Source: a virus | Reading direction: 5' to 3' (one strand) | IMG/VR virus record: IMGVR_UViG_3300010938_000142 | Span: 1 to 21,849 of that record | DNA length: 21,849 nucleotides | Part shown: in pieces, positions 1 to 5,363 of the stretch | Position numbering within the stretch: the first letter of the stretch is position 1 | Layout: the number at the start of each line of letters is the position of its first letter | The notes under the pieces: generated by a model | What the model was told of the DNA's origin: nothing | Seen by the model: the letters and a program-made list of their open reading frames with translations, nothing else | Databases searched by the model: none | Translations under genes and position numbers: made by a program

Positions 1-270
1 CCGGTACACTCAGTAGACCCGGTACATCCAGTAGACCCGGTACACTCAGTAGACCCGGTACACTCAGTAGACCCGGTACACTCAGTAGACCCGGTACACT
101 CAGTAGACCCGGTACACTCAGTAGACCCGGTACACTCAGTAGACCCGGTACATCCAGTAGACCCGGTACACTCAGTAGACCCGGTACACTCAGTAGACCC
201 GGTACACTCAGTAGACCCGGTACACTCAGTAGACCCGGTACATCCAGTAGACCCGGTACACTCAGTAGAC
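1..270 (+). repeat. Fifteen perfect-length 18-bp direct repeats (iteron-like)
   Basis: The unit is CCGGTACACTCAGTAGAC, repeated head to tail fifteen times with no spacers. Copies 2 (19-36), 9 (145-162) and 14 (235-252) carry the same two-base change (CT to TC), which keeps His but turns Ser into Pro; the other twelve are identical. The array starts at the window edge, so more copies may lie to the left. It is read in frame as a hexapeptide repeat and lies just upstream of a replicative helicase gene, so it is a candidate origin iteron array. Exact copy number may be affected by assembly. Confidence 0.95.
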
Positions 271-1479
271 CGGGGGGAGGTCTACCAATTAGACCGGGGG
301 GAGGTCTACCAATTAGACCGGGTTGATGGGTTTCCCCCTACTACCCCCTTCCCTGGTATTAACCCTATTAACCCTGGGTACCCTGGGTACCCTGGGAAAG
401 AAGAAAAAGAAGAAAAAGAAGAAAAAGAAGAAAGACCAGAGGGACCAGACGTGGGTCATCTGGTAGTCGAAGAGAATGAGAACGTTCGAGAGGGTCGTGG
501 CGTATCGGAGGGGGTCGAGAGACCCGACACCAATTCGGAAGTCAAAACCGCTTTCGGTACGGCCGAAGAGGAGTCAGAGCCCTTTCGTAATTCTCTTCAG
601 TCCTCGGACCAGGGCCCAGAAAACATTAGAGAAGGGCGGTCGAAAGAAGGAGACGAAGAGGAGGCCTCCTTTGACTCGAAATCGAGTGGACTATCGGCTG
701 AAGGTACGGGCGAGTACTCTTCCGCCTCGAATGCGTCTGAGCCAACGGTAGAACAAGATTCAACTTCCGCCGCCGCCGTGCCGCCCGCGCCCGCCGCTTC
801 GTCCGCGCCTGCTGCGCCTCGCCGACGCGGAAAGAGACGAAGCATTCCCTATGCTGAGCGACTCTGGAACGAGTGGCAAGCTCGGTTCCTTCCATCAGAG
901 CGGCGCGCCTTTGGTCTGACGCACACGCTCAAAGAATCCGAAACGATTCTTGCCCTGAGGGAGATAGAGAAAAGCGGCGTCCCGTATAAGAACCTTTCCG
1001 ACGTCCTCCAGCAGGCGTTGGGGAACTATGACATCAACAAGAACCCAATGAGGATGCCCGTAAAGCACTTCAACTACTTCCACAACTTTTTCGTCAACAC
1101 CGCCGATAGGTATCATCACATAACACGAGCGCTATCAAACCTCGGCACTCCTTATCGTGACGGCCACCGGCGAGAACGCGTGATTCTCGACTACGAGGCC
1201 GAAGCCTACCCAAAAGAAAAAAGTCAGTTCGAGGAGTTCCTTCTCGCAATCCACGACGATTTCGGCCTAACGGATGCAATACTCGAAGACCCCGACCTCC
1301 GTAACCATGTGGCACGAATCGCCGTGAACCATTTCGGACACGACCGGACACAAATCCAAGACATCAATCGTTACATTGCCAACTTCCTCCACGGACTGAA
1401 AGGAGACTCCAATGAGGAACATCAGAAAGAAGAGCACCATGTCCAAGCCGTTGCGCAAACCCAACATACCCAACACTGA
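1..1479 (+). CDS. Repeat-bearing putative replication initiator / helicase-loader protein, 5' partial
   Basis: Frame 1 is open without a stop from the first base to TGA at 1477-1479 (492 codons), so the gene probably begins left of the window; no ATG, GTG or TTG occurs in frame before GTG 451. Visible order: fifteen hexapeptides PVHSVD or PVHPVD (residues 1-90), two RGEVYQLD units (91-106), a Pro/Gly stretch ending NPINPGYPGYPG (121-132), four KEE units (133-144), a long acidic Ser/Glu-rich region, an Ala/Pro-rich linker followed by RRRGKRR (about 270-280), then a helical, probably globular C-terminal domain ending in a His/Gln-rich tail. All repeat periods (18, 24, 9, 9 bp) are multiples of three, and the other two forward frames hit stops, which favours coding. 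It overlaps the helicase start by 68 bases. Position suggests an initiator or loader; no named family was recognised. The conservative alternative is a 342-aa protein from GTG 451, whose ribosome site is poor. Confidence 0.6.
   Translation, partial: PVHSVDPVHPVDPVHSVDPVHSVDPVHSVDPVHSVDPVHSVDPVHSVDPVHPVDPVHSVDPVHSVDPVHSVDPVHSVDPVHPVDPVHSVDRGEVYQLDRGEVYQLDRVDGFPPTTPFPGINPINPGYPGYPGKEEKEEKEEKEERPEGPDVGHLVVEENENVREGRGVSEGVERPDTNSEVKTAFGTAEEESEPFRNSLQSSDQGPENIREGRSKEGDEEEASFDSKSSGLSAEGTGEYSSASNASEPTVEQDSTSAAAVPPAPAASSAPAAPRRRGKRRSIPYAERLWNEWQARFLPSERRAFGLTHTLKESETILALREIEKSGVPYKNLSDVLQQALGNYDINKNPMRMPVKHFNYFHNFFVNTADRYHHITRALSNLGTPYRDGHRRERVILDYEAEAYPKEKSQFEEFLLAIHDDFGLTDAILEDPDLRNHVARIAVNHFGHDRTQIQDINRYIANFLHGLKGDSNEEHQKEEHHVQAVAQTQHTQH
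271..318 (+). repeat. Two 24-bp direct repeats, each with a hairpin
   Basis: Units 271-294 and 295-318 are identical. Each holds the inverted repeat GGTCTA-CCAAT-TAGACC (279-295 and 303-319). The arm GGTCTAC is the reverse complement of GTAGACC, found at every junction of the neighbouring 18-bp repeats, so both repeat types share a core in opposite orientations. In frame they encode RGEVYQLD twice. Confidence 0.9.
361..396 (+). repeat. Four 9-bp imperfect repeats (NPI/NPG/YPG)
   Basis: Units at 361, 370, 379 and 388 (aaccctatt, aaccctggg, taccctggg, taccctggg) encode NPI-NPG-YPG-YPG. They contain the palindrome GGGTACCC. This short Pro/Gly stretch links the 24-bp repeats to the following Lys/Glu repeats. 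Confidence 0.85.
397..432 (+). repeat. Four AAAGAAGAA repeats in a 42-base purine tract
   Basis: Four exact 9-bp units encode (KEE)4. They lie in an unbroken purine run at 394-435, which is also mirror-symmetric. A-rich and strand-asymmetric, it could serve as an easily melted element next to the iteron-like array. That role is inference; the repeat itself is directly visible. Confidence 0.9.
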
Positions 1480-2812
1480 CTTATTGCCGGCGGAGATGAG
1501 TGAATCCGAATACCTAATCGAAATGGCAATCCTCAGCTGTTGCCTCCATTCCGAAGAGCACCTGACCATTGCTGAGGCGGGATTGCCAACTTCAGGACGG
1601 GTGTTCCGGCTGTCCAAAAACCAGATAATCTGGGAAGCGATAAAGGAACTACATCAACTGGGGATTCCCATTGACCTCTTTTCCATGACAAAACACTTGA
1701 AAGAAAAGGGGCTTCTTGACAAGGCGGGCGGGCTGGAATACCTGTACCACCTAACGGACGTGTATCTCTGCGGGGAAAACCTAGAATGGTATCTCTCTCA
1801 ACAAGTAGAGGTTTCCAAACGCATGTCCTTGATAGAGCTAGGAGGTAGCATCGCAGAAGGCGCCTTGAACTGGGAACTCTCTATGGAAGACCTCGAAGAG
1901 AGAGTCGAACTACTAATCCGCCGGGTTGAAGAAAAATCCCCCGCATCCGCCACGAACACGAACACGGCGCAGCAGATTGCCACCACCATCGCTCAAACGA
2001 AAGAACTTATTCACCGTGGAAACCTCGGGGGCGTCCCTACGGGACTTCCCTCCCTTGATTACCTTATTGGTGGTCTGGTTCCTAGGCAAATGATGATTGT
2101 GGCGGGACGCCCATCAATGGGCAAATCCGCGTTGGCCTTTCAAATAGCCACTCACGTTGCCCTGCGTGAGAATGAAGGCGCGATTATCTTTTCCTGCGAG
2201 ATGAACTACGCCGACGTATGGAGGCGAATTATCTGCGGCGAAGCCAAAATCAATGCCCACCAACTCCTCATGGGCGACCTAGACCATCGTTGGGATGACT
2301 TTGAAACTACCGCAACCGCGCTCGCTAACACGCCACTCATCGTGGACGACTCCGCCAATATCACCATATCTTATATCGAGGCTACATGCCGAGCCCTTAT
2401 CCAAAAGAGATTTCCTCTGAAACTGGTCGTGGTGGACTATATCCAATATATGATTCCAGAGGGACAACGTAATATAGAGCTGCGAGAACGTGAAATCGCC
2501 GAGTTCTCACGCTCCCTCAAGCACATCGCCAGCGAGCTCAACGTCTCCCTGATTGCTGTCTCCCAACTCAATCGAAGCGTCGAATCCCGCGCCACCAAAC
2601 GACCTCTCCTCTCCGACCTACGCGAATCCGGCGCCATAGAGCAAGACGCCGACATAGTACTAGCCATCTACCGACCCTCATACTACGAATACAATTCCCC
2701 AGACGAACCCGACGAAATCATCGTCCTCAAACACCGCAACGGACCCGTAGGAACTGCAAAAGTCAGGTTCAACCCCAATCTCGGTCGCTTCTTTGAGCTG
2801 GATGCCTTCTAA
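1412..2812 (+). CDS. dnaB-like: Replicative DNA helicase, DnaB family
   Basis: A hexameric 5'-3' helicase that unwinds DNA ahead of the fork. The 466 residues match the usual DnaB length. An N-terminal helical domain (about 30-170) is followed by a RecA-like ATPase core: Walker A GRPSMGKSA at 232-240, SCEM at 261-264 (motif H1a), Walker B LVVVDYIQYM at 338-347, SQLNRSVESR at 384-393, and LRESGAIEQDADIV at 403-416. The conserved C-terminal HRNGPVGT (441-448) is present. ATG 1412 is chosen because AAAGGAG at 1399-1405 sits six bases upstream; ATG 1439 is in frame but has a weaker site. The start lies inside the 3' end of the preceding gene, implying translational coupling and joint use in replication. 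All key motifs look intact. Confidence 0.97.
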   Translation: MRNIRKKSTMSKPLRKPNIPNTDLLPAEMSESEYLIEMAILSCCLHSEEHLTIAEAGLPTSGRVFRLSKNQIIWEAIKELHQLGIPIDLFSMTKHLKEKGLLDKAGGLEYLYHLTDVYLCGENLEWYLSQQVEVSKRMSLIELGGSIAEGALNWELSMEDLEERVELLIRRVEEKSPASATNTNTAQQIATTIAQTKELIHRGNLGGVPTGLPSLDYLIGGLVPRQMMIVAGRPSMGKSALAFQIATHVALRENEGAIIFSCEMNYADVWRRIICGEAKINAHQLLMGDLDHRWDDFETTATALANTPLIVDDSANITISYIEATCRALIQKRFPLKLVVVDYIQYMIPEGQRNIELREREIAEFSRSLKHIASELNVSLIAVSQLNRSVESRATKRPLLSDLRESGAIEQDADIVLAIYRPSYYEYNSPDEPDEIIVLKHRNGPVGTAKVRFNPNLGRFFELDAF

Positions 2813-2823
2813 AACGCACAAAA

Positions 2824-2899
2824 TTGACCGTAGGGGCGTTCCAACACGTCCCCTCGTACCCCAAGTATCCCGAACCCCTCCGAACGTCTCTACGGTCAA
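2824..2899 (+). repeat. 18-bp inverted repeat downstream of the helicase gene
   Basis: Arms 2824-2841 and 2882-2899 pair over 18 positions as RNA: ten perfect pairs (TTGACCGTAG with CTACGGTCAA), then two G-U wobbles mixed with Watson-Crick pairs, around a 40-base loop. A run of five T occurs nine bases after the stem, which is too far for a standard terminator. It may be a structured 3' end, a processing site or a protein-binding site. Confidence 0.7.
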
Positions 2900-3005
2900 A
2901 TACGTGCGTTTTTGACCCTGGTGTAACGAGTCAATGCCCAACGTCGTCTCTATATCCCAAGAGAATGCAAACCACCATGGTATTCTCTGCCTCACATTTC
3001 CTTCC

Positions 3006-3042
3006 GCCCCATGACGCGAGTCCCAGTTGCATGGGGCTTTTT
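3006..3042 (+). terminator. Intrinsic terminator after the helicase gene
   Basis: Stem GCCCCATG (3006-3013) pairs perfectly with CATGGGGC (3030-3037) across a 16-base loop and is followed directly by TTTTT (3038-3042). It is 193 bases after the helicase stop and likely ends the replication transcript. Confidence 0.75.
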
Positions 3043-3148
3043 CTGTAACGAATCTAGTCCCGGCAGCGTAAATTACTCTCGTAGTGCCTTAACTAAGGGA
3101 GACACTACACGGGGGTTGTTTTCCCCGCTATGCCATGTCTGCTGCTCC

Positions 3149-3190
3149 TGCCTCGCGCTGAGACCGTCCCCCTCAGCGCGAGGCATTTTT
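3149..3190 (+). terminator. Strong intrinsic terminator
   Basis: A perfect 14-bp stem, TGCCTCGCGCTGAG (3149-3162) with CTCAGCGCGAGGCA (3172-3185), has a 9-base loop and is followed by TTTTT (3186-3190). It is the second rightward terminator in 150 bases and probably insulates the sigma gene promoter from replication-operon read-through. Confidence 0.85.
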
Positions 3191-3346
3191 AATCTCTGCC
3201 ATTAACATGGACCTTTCACGCGCGTATATGAACGTCAGCCGTTAATATACGCACGCCAACTCAGGGCCCGGGCAGAGCCTTCGAGGATAGACTGCGGCTA
3301 GATGAACTAAAAAGCCCCTGAAGAGTCGTCTCTAGAACAAGTTCTC

Positions 3347-3375
3347 TTGACAATGAAACGTCCTTGACTTATCTT
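3347..3375 (+). promoter_or_regulatory. Sigma70-type promoter for the phage sigma factor
   Basis: A consensus -35 TTGACA (3347-3352) is separated by 17 bases from the -10 TATCTT (3370-3375), which has four of six consensus bases. Transcription would start near 3382, leaving a leader of about 80 bases before ATG 3463. The inverted repeat AGAAC-AA-GTTCT (3334-3345) lies directly upstream and could be an operator. A host-type promoter would allow early expression by host polymerase. Confidence 0.65.
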
Positions 3376-3429
3376 ACGTAGTATGTAGTGAGCTTATTGA
3401 AAGAGCCTTTGGCGTAGACGAACTCTATT

Positions 3430-3449
3430 GGCGGCAATCGCCGCCTTTT
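3430..3449 (+). promoter_or_regulatory. Attenuator-like hairpin in the sigma gene leader
   Basis: GGCGGC (3430-3435), a 4-base AATC loop and GCCGCC (3440-3445) are followed by TTTT (3446-3449), ending 13 bases before ATG 3463 and just upstream of the ribosome site AAGGAAGG (3453-3460). It resembles a weak intrinsic terminator between promoter and gene, so partial termination or control of ribosome access is possible. The U-run is short, so efficiency is uncertain. Confidence 0.5.
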
Positions 3450-3462
3450 CCGAAGGAAGGGA

Positions 3463-4083
3463 ATGATAGTGTCAAGGAGTAGCGCGGCGGCTAGCTTGGA
3501 TGGCAAAGTATCAGAATACGTGGGTCGTATTCTGGAGGGGGATGAGACGGCGTTTGAGGGTTTGTACGTAACACTCAAGCCGTTGGTTCTTCAGAAAGCC
3601 CTTCGAGTTCTGAAGAACCGTCCCGATGCGGAAGATGTCGTCCAGCTCGTGTTCATGCGAGTCTGGACGTGCATTGGTCAATGGAATCCAGCCCGAGGAG
3701 CCTTTATGGGCTGGTTCAATGAAATAACGAAGAACATCATTATAGATGTTCTCAGAAAAAATAAGAGACAACAGGATAGGTACCTGTTTCAAAACGAGAT
3801 TCTTGACGAAGAATTTCGTGAGAATCTCGTGTTTGAGACGAAAGAACGCGTCGTGGCCTCTCCACATGAAGAAGTGGAGAGAAAGGAAATCATCGAAAGG
3901 GTTATGGAGACGGTCGAAGGATTCGTGGATTCGCGGAAGCGACCGTGGAAAGCACGATACCTGGACCATCTCAATGTCCGCGAAGTAGCGGACTTAGAGG
4001 GGAAGAATGAAAATACGGTGAAGGTGGTGCTTCACCGTACGAATCAGACTATTAGAAATAAGCTTGATTACCTTTGGGTTTAG
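3463..4083 (+). CDS. ECF-type sigma70-family RNA polymerase sigma factor
   Basis: This would bind host core RNA polymerase and redirect it to phage promoters. The 206 residues hold only the two domains typical of ECF sigmas. Sigma-2 spans about 25-102, with DAEDVVQLVFMRVW (55-68, compare the family DAEDLVQETFLRAW) and FMGWFNEITKNIIIDVLRKNKR-like promoter-melting and -10 recognition sequence (81-102, cited here only as a family resemblance). Sigma-4 spans about 158-200, with the helix-turn-helix around NVREVADLEGKNENTVKVVL (171-190) followed by HRTNQTIRNKL. The linker (103-157) is long and charged. ATG 3463 follows AAGGAAGG (3453-3460). The gene stands alone, with its own promoter, a leader hairpin and a bidirectional terminator downstream. 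Target promoters were not identified. No anti-sigma gene is adjacent. Confidence 0.9.
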   Translation: MIVSRSSAAASLDGKVSEYVGRILEGDETAFEGLYVTLKPLVLQKALRVLKNRPDAEDVVQLVFMRVWTCIGQWNPARGAFMGWFNEITKNIIIDVLRKNKRQQDRYLFQNEILDEEFRENLVFETKERVVASPHEEVERKEIIERVMETVEGFVDSRKRPWKARYLDHLNVREVADLEGKNENTVKVVLHRTNQTIRNKLDYLWV

Positions 4084-4116
4084 GTGGGTTTAGGCTCTTC
4101 TTCCCGCCGAAAAGAA

Positions 4117-4151
4117 AAAGCCGATGGAAAAGTTCATCGGCTTTATTTTTT
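4117..4151. terminator. Bidirectional intrinsic terminator between convergent genes
   Basis: AAAGCCGATG (4117-4126) pairs perfectly with CATCGGCTTT (4135-4144) across an 8-base loop. On the plus strand ATTTTTT follows; on the minus strand the same stem is followed by TTCTTTT. It can end both the rightward sigma transcript and the leftward lipoprotein transcript, whose stop is at 4167. Confidence 0.9.
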
Positions 4152-4166
4152 GCGATTCCTCCAAGC

Positions 4167-4703
4167 CTATTTTATCACAACGCCCTCTTCCTTTACATCC
4201 ATAGGAGATATTTCTTTTGCGGTTATCATGATGCGATATGTAAATCCATAGAACAAAGATTCGTCCGTAAAATATTCCTGCCACCAAGCAAACGTCCCTT
4301 GTTGACCCGCGGCGAGAACCTTAGGATAGTACACTCCAAAGGAACCCAACTCAGGATTTGGAGATAAAGGCGTTGACGATTTAATCGGCTCAACAGACAT
4401 TGAGAACTCTTCAATCTTATAATTCTTTGTGGCCCTCATTACGCCCTCGAAAACTACACCAAATATAATATTTCCATTTGCTAGCGGTTGTGTATAAATT
4501 CCATCGCGTTGAATCTCAATATATAGCGGAGACCCTAAAAGGTCTAGTTTTAATGTTGCAATCTTGATTTCATTGGGGATGGTCGTAGTCACTGTTACGG
4601 AAGGTTTTTCCGCCGTTGGTAGCGTAGGGGGACTATCGTCTCCGCAACCCAGTAGAAGCCACAAGGAAAATATACCTAAGGTTGCATGAGTAAATCGCCT
4701 CAT
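4167..4703 (-). CDS. Lipoprotein, candidate outer-membrane spanin subunit
   Basis: The 178-aa product begins with a lipoprotein signal: MRRF, a hydrophobic stretch (about residues 8-19) and lipobox LLLG-C with Cys20. The residue after Cys is Gly rather than Asp, so inner-membrane retention is not expected. A short Pro-rich segment (DDSPPTLPTAEKPS) follows, then a probably beta-rich domain. Its start overlaps the stop of the upstream TM/coiled-coil gene by four bases, as o-spanin genes often follow or overlap i-spanin genes. Spanins join inner and outer membranes at the last step of lysis in Gram-negative hosts. It is longer than lambda Rz1 (60 aa), so a superinfection-exclusion or lysogenic-conversion lipoprotein is an alternative. 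The lipoprotein call is firm; the spanin role is inferred. Confidence 0.7.
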   Translation of the reverse strand: MRRFTHATLGIFSLWLLLGCGDDSPPTLPTAEKPSVTVTTTIPNEIKIATLKLDLLGSPLYIEIQRDGIYTQPLANGNIIFGVVFEGVMRATKNYKIEEFSMSVEPIKSSTPLSPNPELGSFGVYYPKVLAAGQQGTFAWWQEYFTDESLFYGFTYRIMITAKEISPMDVKEEGVVIK

Positions 4704-4984
4704 CGAGAAGCCCTCCCGTCTATTTTGTTGTCAATAGCGTCAATCTTAGATTCGATTCTTTCAAGACGCTGGAGGAGAGCTGAGTAGTTTGCTTCTGTGA
4801 TTGCAATCTTCTTATTGAGTTCGCCGACAGAGGCTATAAATTCCGCTTTCGATACTGAGTTTTGGCTTGTAGACCATGATAGGATTACCGCGCTGATTAA
4901 CGCGATAATTCCTGCCGAAATAAGAGTCCTCAGCAGAGTCGTATCGAACCAATTGTCCTTTTCGGATTCTCGTTTATTCTCCAT
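4700..4984 (-). CDS. Small membrane protein with coiled coil, candidate inner-membrane spanin
   Basis: The 94-residue product has a charged N-terminus (1-13), one membrane helix (about 19-37, LISAGIIALISAVILSW) and a charged heptad-like helix (about 45-90). Topology with the N-terminus inside and coiled coil outside fits i-spanins such as lambda Rz. It is the first gene of a minus-strand pair, overlapping the lipoprotein gene by ATGA (4700-4703). No classical strong ribosome site precedes ATG 4984; GGGAAACTCCT is only weak. The neighbouring plus-strand gene encodes a holin-like protein, which supports a lysis role. XhlA-like proteins are less likely because they carry the membrane helix at the C-terminus. 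Confidence 0.65.
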   Translation of the reverse strand: MENKRESEKDNWFDTTLLRTLISAGIIALISAVILSWSTSQNSVSKAEFIASVGELNKKIAITEANYSALLQRLERIESKIDAIDNKIDGRASR

Positions 4985-5010
4985 AGGAGTTTCCCTTTCA
5001 GATTGAGATG

Positions 5011-5065
5011 CCTCTTATATAATTGTAATGATTGAACCGTGCTATAGCATTACAAGTAATAGAGG
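5011..5065. promoter_or_regulatory. Inverted repeat in the divergent intergenic region
   Basis: The 112-base gap between the minus-strand cassette (start 4984) and the plus-strand holin-like gene (start 5097) carries TTGTAATG (5023-5030) and CATTACAA (5048-5055), flanked by outer arms CCTCT (5011-5015) and AGAGG (5061-5065). The centre holds the palindrome GCTATAGC (5041-5048). The region is A/T-rich and must hold at least a leftward promoter. The symmetry suggests an operator for a dimeric regulator. Exact -35/-10 boxes could not be assigned. Confidence 0.5.
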
Positions 5066-5096
5066 GGTCGGTTTCTTTGAGTGAAGGAGGCTTATT

Positions 5097-5357
5097 ATGT
5101 CCGCACGATTCACCCTAGACAAGAAGGACTTCAAGAAGATTTTGCGCGGCGCAGCGGTTGCCGCAGTGGGGGTTATTTTGACTGGAACAACGGAACTCGT
5201 GCTGAAGACTGATCTTGGCAACTGGACTCCTTACGTGGTTGCAGGATGGTCTGTTGTTGCCAATGCAGTTCGTAAGTGGATTTCCAATGAACCTGAGACG
5301 GGGAGTAAATCCAAGGATGTCTTGGAATTTCCTCCCCAAGACGTAAAGAAACCATAG
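5097..5357 (+). CDS. Holin-like small membrane protein
   Basis: The 86-residue product has two hydrophobic segments, about 17-36 (LRGAAVAAVGVILTGTTELV) and 43-61 (around WTPYVVAGWSVVANAVRKW), separated by a short polar turn, with a charged N-terminus and a polar C-terminal tail (62-86). That is the size and topology of class II holins, which form inner-membrane lesions at a set time. AAGGAGG at 5084-5090 sits six bases before ATG 5097. It is immediately followed by the large terminase gene, an arrangement seen in T7-like phages, and faces the spanin-like pair on the other strand. No endolysin is in the window. A structural or unrelated membrane role cannot be excluded. Confidence 0.55.
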   Translation: MSARFTLDKKDFKKILRGAAVAAVGVILTGTTELVLKTDLGNWTPYVVAGWSVVANAVRKWISNEPETGSKSKDVLEFPPQDVKKP

Positions 5358-5363
5358 AGGCAC

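Larger units (their letters stand above)
2813..3462. other. 650-base non-coding region rich in RNA hairpins
   Basis: No convincing gene lies here; the short open frames lack ribosome sites and run through terminators. From left to right: a long inverted repeat (2824-2899), a hairpin with arms AGAGAAT/ATTCTCT (2960-2988), terminator 1 (3006-3042), a bulged hairpin GTAGTG-CCTT/AAGG-CACTAC (3081-3108), a small C/G hairpin (3110-3127), terminator 2 (3149-3190), inverted repeat GCGTATAT/ATATACGC (3222-3252), a small inverted repeat AGAAC-AA-GTTCT (3334-3345), a promoter (3347-3375), and a leader hairpin (3430-3449). It divides the replication genes from the sigma gene. No tRNA could be folded. Confidence 0.8.

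Noticed and set aside
1-318. CRISPR array
   Set aside because: The 18-bp and 24-bp units are contiguous with no unique spacers, are too short for CRISPR repeats, and continue an open reading frame; no cas genes are present.
476-751. Overlapping plus-strand open frame of 91 codons, and several minus-strand frames over 597-1617
   Set aside because: They lie within the long coding frame, lack ribosome sites, and their products are low-complexity shadows of the acidic and Ala/Pro-rich region.
2824-3205. Two small plus-strand open frames in the non-coding gap
   Set aside because: They pass through strong inverted repeats and terminators, have no ribosome site, and give compositionally odd products.
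3240-3340. Possible tRNA, prompted by a TTCGA motif
   Set aside because: No acceptor, D or anticodon stems can be paired around it; the T-arm stem does not close.
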